The notes under the pieces are model-generated. The model had not been told where the DNA came from and ran no database searches. It saw only the letters and a program-made list of their open reading frames with translations. The position numbers and the translations under genes were made by a program. Shown here piece by piece: positions 18,281 to 27,083 of a stretch of 64,000 nt of DNA (its first letter is position 1; each line of letters begins with the position of its first letter). This DNA comes from CAZHCA01 sp964530825 (GTDB taxonomy: Bacteria > Bacteroidota > Bacteroidia > Chitinophagales > Saprospiraceae): positions 62,001-126,000 of the forward strand of contig CAZHCA010000008.1 in NCBI GenBank assembly GCA_964530825.1, read 5' to 3'.

Positions 18281-18637
18281 AATTATGGTTTTCTTAGGTT
18301 TTTAATACCGGCGGGCCGTGCTGCCCTTCCAGCGACTAATTTGAGGATTTTCGGATTATTTTCCGGGTTATCCATCGAATTTTTTGGATAGCTGCCGGAA
18401 GATCCAGAGCGTTTAGCCATCCCAGTGCGGCGCTTTTCCTTGGGTTTAGTTAGCTGGGTTGGTAGGCGGCAAGCAAAAATTTGAATTTAAGTTTTTTGGA
18501 GGAAAGATGCTACAGCTGTTAGCGCTTAAGCGCTAACAGCCCTATAGCGCTAACAGCGCTTAAGCGCTAACAGCTTTTTTTACCAGTTGAGGCATTAAAC
18601 TTCCCCCACCCTCGCTCCGCATAGAATTCTTACCTTT
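18281..18637. other. Divergent intergenic region pdhC/recR
   Basis: About 357 bases separating pdhC (minus) from recR (plus). Apart from the palindromic repeat described separately at 18515-18581, I see no gene. The region should hold both promoters; no confident TAnnTTTG -7 element was found. Confidence 0.6.
18515..18581. repeat. Perfect 26-bp palindrome plus partial second copy and T-tract
   Basis: A perfect 26-bp palindrome at 18515-18540 (half-site GCTGTTAGCGCTT) is followed six bases later by a related 28-bp element at 18547-18574. The 20-bp block AGCGCTTAAGCGCTAACAGC occurs twice as a direct repeat at 18521 and 18555, a period of 34 bases. Seven T residues follow on the plus strand, so transcripts in that direction could terminate here. 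It lies in a divergent promoter region, where a terminator would be odd. It could be an operator, a REP-like element or a hairpin insulating recR. Confidence 0.85.
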
Positions 18638-19258
18638 ATGGGTATGAATTTTTCTTCCAAACTGATCGAAGAGGCCGTAGATGCTTTTACTACCCTGCCG
18701 GGTATCGGAAAGAAAACCGCCCTGCGTTTGGTGTTGCACTTGCTCAAGCAGGAGCCGGAAGTATCGGAAGATTTTGCCTCGGCTATCGTGCGTATGCGTC
18801 GCCAGATTAAACATTGTAAGCAATGTCATCATCTGGCCGACGACGAATTGTGTGCCATTTGTAAGGACCCACGCCGGGAAAGCGGTCTGGTTTGCGTGGT
18901 AGAAAGTATCCGGGATGTGATGGCCATCGAAGATACCGGCCAGTATCGGGGGCAGTACCACGTGCTGGGCGGGGTCATTGCACCGTTAGAAGACGTCGGT
19001 CCCCAGGACTTAAATATCGATACCCTCATCGACCGGGTTAAATCGGGCCAGGTCCAGGAGATCATTATGGCTGTGAGCCCCACGATCGAAGGAGAAACAA
19101 CCATATACTACCTATCCAGGCAGTTGGAATCTTATGAAGTAAAAGTAAGTACCATTGCGCGAGGGGTTTCGTTCGGCGGAGAGTTGGAATACGCTGATGA
19201 AATCACTTTAGGGCGTAGTATCCTGGCGCGTACGCCTTACAAAAGCCAAGGGGAATAA
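18638..19258 (+). CDS. recR: Recombination mediator RecR
   Basis: Loads RecA on gapped DNA with RecF/RecO. 206 residues: N-terminal helix-hairpin-helix (LPGIGKKTALRLVLHLL), a four-Cys zinc finger (CKQC ... CAIC), and a Toprim domain (VCVVESIRDVMAIE and GVIAPLEDVGPQDL). Length is normal. The stop overlaps by one base with the ATG of the glycosyltransferase gene (TAATG), so the two are coupled. Confidence 0.96.
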   Translation: MGMNFSSKLIEEAVDAFTTLPGIGKKTALRLVLHLLKQEPEVSEDFASAIVRMRRQIKHCKQCHHLADDELCAICKDPRRESGLVCVVESIRDVMAIEDTGQYRGQYHVLGGVIAPLEDVGPQDLNIDTLIDRVKSGQVQEIIMAVSPTIEGETTIYYLSRQLESYEVKVSTIARGVSFGGELEYADEITLGRSILARTPYKSQGE

Positions 19259-21309
19259 TGGAGCACCCTGCTAAGACCGTTCAGTTGTCGGTCATTATTG
19301 TCAATTACAATGTCCAGTACTTTCTGGAACAACTGCTGTTGTCAGTGCGACGTGCGGTCCAGGGCATGGAGGTCGAAATCTTCGTGGTAGACAATAACTC
19401 GGTCGATGATTCGGTGGCATTGGTGCAGCAGAAATTCCCGGAGGTGCGGCTAATTACCAATCACCACAATCCGGGATTTGCCATTGCCAATAACCAGGCC
19501 TTGTGCGAGTCGACCGGAAAATACGTGCTCCTGCTCAATCCCGATACGGTAGTACAGGAGGATACCTTTCGTAAATGCTACGCCTTCATGGAAGCTCACC
19601 CCAAAGCTGGCGGCCTGGGGGTGCGGATGATCGACGGCTCGGGGAAGTTTCTTCCGGAGTCGAAGCGCGGCTTTCCCACCCCTTGGGTGGCGTTTTGCAA
19701 AACCTTCGGTCTGTCGCGTTTATTTCCGCGATCTCCGCTCTTCAATCGCTACCACCTGGGCTACCTCGACGAATACGAGACCAATCCGGTCGATGTCTTA
19801 TCGGGCGCTTTCATGTGGATGCGCCGCTCGGTACTCGATCGGGTTGGGGTGCTTGACGAGGCCTTTTTTATGTACGGCGAAGATATCGACCTATCCTATC
19901 GCATCACCCAGGCCGGATACGAGAATTACTACTTTCCCGAAACGACAATCATCCATTACAAGGGGGAATCGACTAAAAAGGGCAGCCTCAATTATGTCCG
20001 GGTTTTTTATCAGGCCATGCTCATCTTCGCCCGCAAGCATTTTGAGGGGCGGCAAGGGCGGCTGTTCGTCTCGATGCTGAAGGTGGCGATTTACTTGCGT
20101 GCCCTGGTGACTCTGCTGGCGAACGGTTTGCGAAGGGCTGTTCTACCCGCCATCGATGCACTGCTAATGTTTGCAGGACTGGTGGTCATGAAAAATTTCT
20201 GGGCCATTTACCACTTCGGCGACCCGGCCTACTACCGCCCGGATTTTCTCTACGTGAATGCACCGCTCTATATCGGGATCTGGGTGTTGTCCATCTACCT
20301 AAGTGGAGGTTACGATCGCACCATGACGGGCTGGCGCATCGTGCGCGGCGTCCTTGCCGGCAGTTTACTCATTGCCGCCGTATATGGGTTTTTGGATATG
20401 AACTACCGAAGCTCGCGAGCCTTGATCGTTTTGGGTACGATCTGGACGTTGATCAGCACGCTCTTGGTGCGGATGCTTTTGCACTACCGCCGGTACGGGG
20501 AATTGACCGTAGGGGTCGCCCGGCCCAGAAACCTGGTCATCGCCGGTGAGCGCTCTGAGGCGGAACGCGCCCTGCAACTGCTGCACCAGGCCGGCGTACA
20601 ACCTAACTACATCGGCACGGTGGCTCCTCCGGCGTTCCATTCCGAGCCGGAGTATTACTTAAGTCACCTGGACCAACTCGACGAAGTGGTGGCGATTTAC
20701 CGGGTAGACGAGCTAATTTTTTGTTCGAAAAACATTCCGGCCCACCAGATTATGCGCTGGATGTCTCGTCTGGGGCCGGGCGTGGATTACAAAATTATTC
20801 CTGAGGAGAGCCTGAGCATTATTGGGAGCAGTTCCAAAAACGCTGCTGGTGAATTGTATACCATCGACATCCGGTTTCGGATTGTCCAACCAGAGCAGCG
20901 ACGCTTCAAATGGCTGTTGGACAGGTCGCTGGCCTTGTTTTTGGTAATGACGCTGCCGGTTCAGATGCTGATCGTACGGCAACCCTGGGGGCTGGTGCAA
21001 AATCTCTGGGCGGTTTTGCTTGGTCGTAAATCCTGGGTGGGCTACGCGCCGGTCGACCCCTCCTCCCGGCAGGAGTTGCCCTCAATTCTTCCCGGAGTGC
21101 TTTCCCCGGTAGATGCCTTGTCCAGTCGTTCGCTTCGAAGTGCAACCATTCGAAGGCTGAATTTTCTCTACGCCAAGGATTACTTGCTATCCAGGGATTG
21201 GGAAGTCATTTGGCGGGGCTACCGGGAATTAGGGCGGAAGCCGCAGCATCCGGATAATGCGATCCCGGCTTCCGCATTGCATAAATCAACACACTACCAG
21301 TCCAAATAA
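19258..21309 (+). CDS. Family-2 glycosyltransferase fused to sugar-transferase-like membrane region
   Basis: A 683-residue composite protein. Residues 8-270 form a GT2 domain (SVIIVNYNV, VVDNNSVDD, LLLNPDTVV, GEDIDLSYR), which would transfer sugar for envelope polysaccharide. Residues 275-410 are mostly transmembrane. Residues 420-540 resemble the nucleotide-binding domain of polyprenyl glycosylphosphotransferases (RNLVIAGERSEAERAL, YRVDELIFCSKN). Residues 545-670 look like a degraded bacterial sugar transferase (LGRKSWVGYAP, then AKDYLLSRDWEVIWRGY) without the catalytic KFRTM/DELPQ-type motifs. Thus the C-terminal part is probably non-catalytic. It is translationally coupled to recR. Confidence 0.82.
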   Translation: MEHPAKTVQLSVIIVNYNVQYFLEQLLLSVRRAVQGMEVEIFVVDNNSVDDSVALVQQKFPEVRLITNHHNPGFAIANNQALCESTGKYVLLLNPDTVVQEDTFRKCYAFMEAHPKAGGLGVRMIDGSGKFLPESKRGFPTPWVAFCKTFGLSRLFPRSPLFNRYHLGYLDEYETNPVDVLSGAFMWMRRSVLDRVGVLDEAFFMYGEDIDLSYRITQAGYENYYFPETTIIHYKGESTKKGSLNYVRVFYQAMLIFARKHFEGRQGRLFVSMLKVAIYLRALVTLLANGLRRAVLPAIDALLMFAGLVVMKNFWAIYHFGDPAYYRPDFLYVNAPLYIGIWVLSIYLSGGYDRTMTGWRIVRGVLAGSLLIAAVYGFLDMNYRSSRALIVLGTIWTLISTLLVRMLLHYRRYGELTVGVARPRNLVIAGERSEAERALQLLHQAGVQPNYIGTVAPPAFHSEPEYYLSHLDQLDEVVAIYRVDELIFCSKNIPAHQIMRWMSRLGPGVDYKIIPEESLSIIGSSSKNAAGELYTIDIRFRIVQPEQRRFKWLLDRSLALFLVMTLPVQMLIVRQPWGLVQNLWAVLLGRKSWVGYAPVDPSSRQELPSILPGVLSPVDALSSRSLRSATIRRLNFLYAKDYLLSRDWEVIWRGYRELGRKPQHPDNAIPASALHKSTHYQSK

Positions 21310-21723
21310 CTATTCACCTCCGCTACCGATCTCCTGTCGTTTTTCGGAAACGAATGACTTCTTGACCTTTTGGTAGGTTTTAAACTGTTCTTTTGTGAAG
21401 AGATCGGCCAGTTTTTGATCTTTCTCCCGGTGCAGGCGCATTAGCCGATTGTACTTGGTAAGTCTGTTGGTCGGGGCATCAATAACGCTGTCCTGGACCA
21501 ATTGCGCGTAGTGTAAATTGAGTTTGGCCGCCGCTTGGAATTGTTCGTCGGTAAGATCGAGTTCCGTTTGCATCATCTCATTGAGTTGTGCTGCTCGCTC
21601 TTCGGGAGTTCCGTGAGCAATAGCATCGGTTTGTGCGCTCGCCGCCAAAGGTAGGCTCATGATGAACAGAACCGCGAAAGCAAGCAATCCTTGTCGGAGG
21701 AGGGAAAAGAAAACGTTAACCAT
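21310..21723 (-). CDS. Small periplasmic Spy/CpxP-like protein
   Basis: 137 residues with a signal peptide ending SLPLAASAQ. The mature part is helical, with the pattern LDLTDEQFQAAAKLNL and LFTKEQFKTYQKV that resembles the LTxxQ-type repeats of Spy/CpxP-like periplasmic proteins. Function is unproven. It lies four bases downstream of the fatty-acid-hydroxylase gene and abuts the convergent glycosyltransferase stop. Confidence 0.7.
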   Translation of the reverse strand: MVNVFFSLLRQGLLAFAVLFIMSLPLAASAQTDAIAHGTPEERAAQLNEMMQTELDLTDEQFQAAAKLNLHYAQLVQDSVIDAPTNRLTKYNRLMRLHREKDQKLADLFTKEQFKTYQKVKKSFVSEKRQEIGSGGE

Positions 21724-21726
21724 GAT

Positions 21727-22530
21727 TTATGTTTTTTGAGTTATTGCTGAAGACTCCTGGCGTTGATGAATCGCTTCGAAGGTCGCACGGTACTCCGGAT
21801 GGTTGGTACTCATCCAGGTATCCCAGAAATTGAAATACAGACCGTAGTTGGATTTGCCCCTGGCGTGGTGCATGTTGTGGTGAGTGGAGGTGTTAAACCA
21901 CCGCCCGACCGGATGGCGAACAAAACCTTTGGGAAATATCTCGTAGCCCAAATGACCGATAACGTTCCACAGCAACGAGAGCGAGGCAAATACCAGGAGT
22001 GCTGCCGGATGGATGGGTACCAATACGATCCAGAGCGGCAAAAAGCCGATTTCCAGTATGCTTTCCACTGGGTGAAACGAAAAAGCGGCCAGTGGAGTAG
22101 GGTTAAAGCTTTGATGATGTATCCGGTGTACCCGCCGGAATAAACGCGGGTGGTGCAAGGCCCGGTGCAACCAATAAAAGTAGGTGTCATGGATGAAGAG
22201 GGTCATCAGGATCGAAATGATGAAGTAGCTATACCCGTACTGATCGATTGCATTGTAAATCTTTGTCCAGCCCAATTGGCCCATACCATAGATGACTAAT
22301 CCTATCGTAGCAAAAGCAAATGCCGTACTGAGTGAATGTAGCAACTCCTGCAGTAGCATGCGCTTGGCCGGCTGCTGCGGCTGAATCTTGCGTCTACTCC
22401 ACGGGGATGACCGCCAGCGGTAAAAAAGATAAAACGCCAAGCCGGCAAATAGTAAGTAGCGCAGGTAAATAAAACCACTGCTGAGTAGCCATCCTAGGCC
22501 CAAGCCGGCACGCTCGATTAAATAATGCAT
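21727..22530 (-). CDS. Fatty acid hydroxylase/sterol desaturase family protein
   Basis: An integral membrane di-iron enzyme of 267 residues. Conserved His clusters are present: HDTYFYWLHRALHH, HRIHHQS and HHNMHH. Several transmembrane segments flank them. Family members hydroxylate or desaturate lipids; in Bacteroidota, hydroxylation of fatty acids or sphingolipids is plausible. The small periplasmic gene follows four bases downstream, which suggests an operon. Substrate is unknown. Confidence 0.9.
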   Translation of the reverse strand: MHYLIERAGLGLGWLLSSGFIYLRYLLFAGLAFYLFYRWRSSPWSRRKIQPQQPAKRMLLQELLHSLSTAFAFATIGLVIYGMGQLGWTKIYNAIDQYGYSYFIISILMTLFIHDTYFYWLHRALHHPRLFRRVHRIHHQSFNPTPLAAFSFHPVESILEIGFLPLWIVLVPIHPAALLVFASLSLLWNVIGHLGYEIFPKGFVRHPVGRWFNTSTHHNMHHARGKSNYGLYFNFWDTWMSTNHPEYRATFEAIHQRQESSAITQKT

Positions 22531-22603
22531 AATTATGGGGTTAAATTGGAAGGGGGCGGTTGAGCCGGGTGAAGTTCTCCGGATCGACCGCCTTACCTTG
22601 GGT

Positions 22604-23341
22604 TTACCATTCGATGATATACTCTTCGCCGTTGATCGTTACGGTGATGGTGCCATTGCCGTTGTAGACCAAGTCACCCTCAATGCGGAAGCTTTCCCCT
22701 CCGGTCGTTTGTCCGGTAACCAGATAGCTGCCCGAACCCGAGAGGATATCTCGCGTCCCTTTCTGGACGGTAATTTCGTCGATGGTAACGGAAATTATGG
22801 ACGTGAATGCATTCTGGTCGCGGACCTTAGAGTTTTGGCTACCTTCGCGCACGTAGCTTCCGGAGACGATGTAGTTGGCACCGGTGATCAGGTTTTCGAC
22901 TATCCAGTCGCCATTTGCCTGGTCGTCCGAGAGTAGGCGATTGGTTTCGTAGGTGCCTTGTGAGTTGGTAATGAAAGTAACCGAGGTCGGAATATTATTT
23001 TCATTGCAATTAACAGACCAGGAATAGGCATAGGCGTAATTGGCCGTAATTCTAGGCCGGTTGATTTCCCAGGTTAGGGTCGTATCAAATGACTCATCGC
23101 AGATAACCGTTGTGTTTTTTTCCAGGTATTCATCGGCAATGGCTGCCGCGGATTCTAATTCCTGGGTGAAACCGGCCGACTCGGGGCTTACCGCGCCTTC
23201 GACAAGTGCAACGGCCTCCTCGTTGGTGAGCGCATCGCTGTTGTTGTCTTCTCCATCCTCATCGCAGGAGGTGAAAACAAATGCTGAAAGGCTGACAAGT
23301 AAGAGGAAAGTACGCGGGTGAAAATGAAATGCGTTTTTCAT
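22604..23341 (-). CDS. Putative lipoprotein of unknown function
   Basis: 245 residues beginning with a lipoprotein signal (LLLVSLSAFVFTSC, lipobox Cys26), followed by an acidic DEDGEDNNSD linker typical of Bacteroidota surface-exposed lipoproteins. The rest is beta-rich (for example SVTFITNSQGTYETN and GTITVTINGEEYII). I recognise no family. It is divergent from the LytS-like kinase, separated by a large inverted repeat. Confidence 0.75.
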   Translation of the reverse strand: MKNAFHFHPRTFLLLVSLSAFVFTSCDEDGEDNNSDALTNEEAVALVEGAVSPESAGFTQELESAAAIADEYLEKNTTVICDESFDTTLTWEINRPRITANYAYAYSWSVNCNENNIPTSVTFITNSQGTYETNRLLSDDQANGDWIVENLITGANYIVSGSYVREGSQNSKVRDQNAFTSIISVTIDEITVQKGTRDILSGSGSYLVTGQTTGGESFRIEGDLVYNGNGTITVTINGEEYIIEW

Positions 23342-23414
23342 GGTTTAATTTTTTGTGATGTTGGGAAAATGATTCTGTTTACAAAAGAAAGGGGTTGGAC
23401 AATGCGGGTAAACT

Positions 23415-23504
23415 CTTTTCAATCAACGGCCAGTTTTTTTCAACCATTGGGTTATCGATCGATCTTAACGCTTGGTTGATAGCTTGGCGCCGTTGATTGA
23501 AAAG
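23415..23504. repeat. Long inverted repeat upstream of LytS-like kinase
   Basis: A 16-bp arm CTTTTCAATCAACGGC at 23415-23430 is perfectly complementary to 23489-23504, with 58 bases between. Inside, CAACCA (23441-23446) pairs with TGGTTG (23473-23478), giving a nested imperfect stem. The structure lies 38 bases upstream of the kinase start and between two divergent genes. No flanking target-site duplication is visible, so a miniature transposon is not supported, though possible. It may be an operator pair or a structured leader. Confidence 0.8.
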
Positions 23505-23542
23505 CGGGGGTGGCAAACCGGGAGAAAAGGTAAATTTGGGTA

Positions 23543-24595
23543 ATGGGATGGGATCTACAGCAAGAAGAAATCCGGTTGAAGGTCGGATTGCACGTCGCAT
23601 TCTGGCTCATTTTTTTACTGAGCTACATCGCCGTGTTTACCCGGTTTTTTGATTGGTCGACCAGTACGCTGCGGGCTTTCGGCAACGTAACGCCCATGGC
23701 CGTGCTTTTTTACGTCAATTTGTACCTGGTCGACTTTTTTCTGGAAAAACGAAAATACCTGCTGTACGCTTTTTTGGTGGCCTTGCTGGTTTTTGCCCTA
23801 GTGATTCTACGGGTGCGCATCAATATGCTGTTCCCGGAAATGGATGAACGCTTTGCACTGATGGACGAAGTTTCCAGCTGGAGATTCGGGGCAGCAGCCA
23901 CCAACTTTTTGATTTTATTACTCAGCACTTTTTACCAGTTATTGATGAATCGCTTTGATGCCGAACGGCGCAATATGTCGATCATCAATGAGCAGCGCGA
24001 GGCGCAACTGCAGTTCCTGCGCGGTCAGATCAATCCGCATTTTTTGTTTAATACCCTCAATAATATTTACTCCCTAGCAGTTATCCAATCGCAAAAAACC
24101 GCACCCATGGTTTTGCAACTGTCCAGTTTGTTGCGCTACGTCATTTACGAAAGCCGGGAGGAAACCGTTCCCCTGAACCGCGAAATCCGCCACCTCGAAG
24201 CATTTGTCCAGCTTTTCCAGATGCGGAGTGAAGGACCCAGGGATATCCGCTGGGTGCAACGGGGCAACCCGGAAGGCCTCTGGATTGAACCCATGATTCT
24301 CATTCCTCTGGTCGAGAACAGCTTCAAGCACTGCGATTTTGAAACCAATCCGGAGGCCTACATTCATTTGCAGCTGACCGTCGAAGAACAGATCTTGCAC
24401 TTTTCTACGGAAAACACCTACAACACAGCCGATCAGCAAAAAGACCGGGTGGGCGGAATTGGTCTTGAAAACATCCGCAAGCGATTGGCGCTGAAGTATC
24501 CCCAAAGCAGTCACCTGCATATCGACCACCATCCCGGTATTTTCCGGGTGGAGCTGGAGCTTACACTTACCAAAAAAGTAGCTTATGCCGATTAA
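23543..24595 (+). CDS. LytS/YehU-type sensor histidine kinase
   Basis: A 350-residue membrane kinase. About four transmembrane segments fill residues 12-145. A His_kinase domain follows with the phosphorylatable His in QINPHFLFNTLNNIYSL, and the ATP-binding region has PLVENSFKHC and GIGLENIRKRL. No periplasmic sensor domain is visible, which is normal for this Bacteroidota subgroup. Its last 11 bases overlap the LytTR response regulator, its evident partner. Confidence 0.93.
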   Translation: MGWDLQQEEIRLKVGLHVAFWLIFLLSYIAVFTRFFDWSTSTLRAFGNVTPMAVLFYVNLYLVDFFLEKRKYLLYAFLVALLVFALVILRVRINMLFPEMDERFALMDEVSSWRFGAAATNFLILLLSTFYQLLMNRFDAERRNMSIINEQREAQLQFLRGQINPHFLFNTLNNIYSLAVIQSQKTAPMVLQLSSLLRYVIYESREETVPLNREIRHLEAFVQLFQMRSEGPRDIRWVQRGNPEGLWIEPMILIPLVENSFKHCDFETNPEAYIHLQLTVEEQILHFSTENTYNTADQQKDRVGGIGLENIRKRLALKYPQSSHLHIDHHPGIFRVELELTLTKKVAYAD

Positions 24596-25313
24596 AATCC
24601 TGCTTGTCGATGATGAATACCTGGCATTAAACCTCCTGGAAAACTACATTCAGCAATTACCCGACTTGGAGATAGTGAGAAAGGTGAAGTCCCCGCTGGA
24701 AGCCCTTGAGGTTTTAAATGGCCAACCCGTCGATTTGCTGTTTCTGGATATTCAGATGCCGATGCTCAGCGGGAACAACCTGCTGAAGAGCTTACCCGAT
24801 CCGCCTCTGACCATCTTCACGACGGCCTACGATTCTTACGCACTGGAGGCTTTCGACCTCAACGTCGTGGATTATTTACTCAAACCCTTTTCTTTTGAAC
24901 GCTTTGTGCAGGCCGTCCAGAAAGCGCGGCCTTTGTTGCAAAAAACCGCAAACGAAGTGCCGGAGCCGATCTCAAACTCGGACCCGGACTTTTTTACCAT
25001 AAAAGTCGATGGCGCAATTCGCAAAGTCCATTACGATGACATATTATATATAGAAGGGTTGAAGGAATACGTGCGCATTGTATGTACGCAGGAACGTCTG
25101 GTTACACTGGAGCGACTAAAAAACCTGGAGACGGCCTTACCACCCGGTCGCTTTTTGCGGGTGCATAAATCATTTATTGTTGCCGTCGATAAGGTGCGTG
25201 CCCTGGAGGGCAACCAGTTGGAAATCGGTACGCAAAAGATTCCCATCAGCCGGAATCGGCGAGACGAAGTGGTCCGGCTGATCTTTTATGACTCGGGCCC
25301 TCAGGACCGTTGA
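24585..25313 (+). CDS. LytTR-family response regulator
   Basis: 242 residues: an N-terminal receiver domain (VDDE; phospho-acceptor Asp55 in LLFLDIQMP; conserved Lys in LLKPF) and a C-terminal LytTR DNA-binding domain (FFTIKVDGAIRKV, ILYIEGLKEYVRI, FLRVHKSFIV). LytTR proteins usually bind paired direct repeats. Its start overlaps the kinase gene by 11 bases, and its end overlaps the convergent gene 25301-26221 by 13 bases. Targets are unknown. Confidence 0.94.
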   Translation: MPIKILLVDDEYLALNLLENYIQQLPDLEIVRKVKSPLEALEVLNGQPVDLLFLDIQMPMLSGNNLLKSLPDPPLTIFTTAYDSYALEAFDLNVVDYLLKPFSFERFVQAVQKARPLLQKTANEVPEPISNSDPDFFTIKVDGAIRKVHYDDILYIEGLKEYVRIVCTQERLVTLERLKNLETALPPGRFLRVHKSFIVAVDKVRALEGNQLEIGTQKIPISRNRRDEVVRLIFYDSGPQDR

Positions 25314-26221
25314 CTCACAATAGCTACGTATTTTTCATTCGGGCTCACGGCAATACGGGTGATGTTTTCGATGCCGAAGCCGCGAAGGTTTCCGAGCAGT
25401 ACCCAGTAGTCGTCTTTCAGCGGATCAAATTTATAGAGGTCGGAGCCCTGTCCCATCAGGAAAGTACCGTTGCGAAGAACGGCAAAGTCTTCTGAACCTT
25501 GTAAGGTGCTGATGATCATATCTTTGTTGCCATTCCGGTAGTTGTACTGTATGATTTGCCAGGGGCGGCTGGCCGATTTTTGAACGTAGGCCAAGTTACC
25601 ATTGGGCAACTTGCGAAAGCAACGTCCTACATCAGTTGCAATGGGGGGTTCGGGCTTTTCGGTGGCCACATCGACCAGGGCTAATTCACTGGGTTCTCGT
25701 ACTCGGAATATAGCCAGGCGGCTGGACGAAAGCCATTCGTAATAACCAATATCACCGATGTAGCGAAAGACAGGGCGTCCGGTTCCCGGCGGGCGGCGGG
25801 GCAACTCCCACAAGCGCAGTAGATCTGAGCCGTCGGTGCTCTTTTCGCGGCGCACACAGGAAAAAAAACGATAATCAGGGGCCGGAGCGGGTGAGAACTC
25901 GCCCTCCGGCGTACGGGTGCGGGTGAGCAGGCGCTGTTCGCTCAGGTTGAGTTCTATAATTTCCGGCTGTTGCTGGTCCGGGTTGGCCGAAGAAATGTAG
26001 AGCAGTTCATCGGTCATGAAGGCCGGATGATTGTTGTAGCCGTCGGGATTGAAACCGGTCAACAAGCGCGGATTGTTGAACTGCAGATTGCCCTCTTCGG
26101 CAAAATCCAATTTAAAAAGGTAGATGTTGCATACGGGCAACTCCTGCGCCTGCAAGGTCGTCCAACAAATGCAAATACTGATAAGCACGCGAAGTGCCGT
26201 CGGGTAAGGTGTAGCTTTCAT
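25301..26221 (-). CDS. Exported TolB-like propeller protein
   Basis: 306 residues with a signal peptide ending at TTLQAQ. The mature part contains successive short blade-like stretches, such as DELLYISSANPDQQQPEIIELN and YLGDIGYYEWLSSSRLAIF-like strands ending with AVSPNEKYVAIVSQ, which resemble TolB/WD40-like beta-propellers (PD40). No catalytic residues are visible. Probably periplasmic or surface protein of unknown role. It overlaps the convergent response regulator by 13 bases. Confidence 0.65.
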   Translation of the reverse strand: MKATPYPTALRVLISICICWTTLQAQELPVCNIYLFKLDFAEEGNLQFNNPRLLTGFNPDGYNNHPAFMTDELLYISSANPDQQQPEIIELNLSEQRLLTRTRTPEGEFSPAPAPDYRFFSCVRREKSTDGSDLLRLWELPRRPPGTGRPVFRYIGDIGYYEWLSSSRLAIFRVREPSELALVDVATEKPEPPIATDVGRCFRKLPNGNLAYVQKSASRPWQIIQYNYRNGNKDMIISTLQGSEDFAVLRNGTFLMGQGSDLYKFDPLKDDYWVLLGNLRGFGIENITRIAVSPNEKYVAIVSQRS

Positions 26222-26282
26222 GGCAGACGGTTGATTTGCGTGCTTAAAATAAAAGAAAAAACCGGGCTACCGAAATGGTTAA

Positions 26283-26990
26283 TCAGGCCCGGCGGCCCGC
26301 ATCGCGCTGCTTGCGCTCGCACAGGCGCGCAAAGAGCCATTTCTCGACATCGTGCACGACCTCCCGGGGCAGTTCATGGCCGTGCGGGTAGACCTGGTAG
26401 TCGACCCGGGCGCCGAGTTCGAGGAACTCATTGCGCGCGCAGATGGCGTGGATGACCGGGCGGAGGCGGTCCATCCGGCCATGGAGGATGAAAAGCCTCA
26501 GGTGATCGTAGGCGCCAGGGACCGTTTTGGGTGAATTGTACTCGTCGGGGATCCGGCTGTTGATGCTCACTAACCCCGCCAACAGTTCCGGGTGCTGGAG
26601 CCCTAGGATATGTCCGATATTGCCGCCCTGACCGAATCCCACCAAGTAGATCGCTCGGTGGTCGATCGGGTAGCGGTGGGGTAGTTTATCGACGAAGTCC
26701 CTCACCTGGTCGAGGCTCTGTCGGGATTGCAGCAGGTTAATAACCGGGTCGGGTCGATTGTGGTCTACCTCGTACCAGGCACGCTGATTGGTGAGGAGCT
26801 CAAAAGGCGCCCGCAAAGCAAAAAGATATGCTTCCGGCGCTAAATCCTTAAAGTGGCCGAGCATCGTCTGATCGGTATCGGCTAAATCATGCAACAAAAT
26901 GATAGCCGGCATTTTATCCCGCTTGGCAGTAGGGGGTTTGTGTACGCTATAATGCAATTGGGCGGTTTGTCGGATCGTATCGGTTACCAT
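26283..26990 (-). CDS. Alpha/beta hydrolase of the carboxylesterase type lacking the nucleophile Ser
   Basis: 235 residues resembling phospholipase/carboxylesterases (AB_hydrolase_2): LLHDLADTDQ near the oxyanion position, Asp in HGRMD, and His in YPHGHELP. At the nucleophile elbow, where GFSQG is expected, the sequence reads GFGQG (codon GGT), so the catalytic Ser is replaced by Gly. That single-base difference would abolish ordinary esterase activity. It may be a pseudoenzyme, or the nucleophile may differ. It sits alone between gene 25301-26221 and the SnoaL-like gene, all minus strand. Confidence 0.82.
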   Translation of the reverse strand: MVTDTIRQTAQLHYSVHKPPTAKRDKMPAIILLHDLADTDQTMLGHFKDLAPEAYLFALRAPFELLTNQRAWYEVDHNRPDPVINLLQSRQSLDQVRDFVDKLPHRYPIDHRAIYLVGFGQGGNIGHILGLQHPELLAGLVSINSRIPDEYNSPKTVPGAYDHLRLFILHGRMDRLRPVIHAICARNEFLELGARVDYQVYPHGHELPREVVHDVEKWLFARLCERKQRDAGRRA

Positions 26991-27083
26991 GGATGTATCT
27001 TATTTAAAAAGCCGAGTAAGCAATAGGGCTTACTCGACTCAACACTCGGGTGATTTTACACAGCCAGCTAGAACCGGCTGGAT

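Noticed and set aside
23379..23600. Minus-strand ORF across the inverted repeat
   Set aside because: Its translation only reflects the inverted repeat and the antisense of the kinase start.
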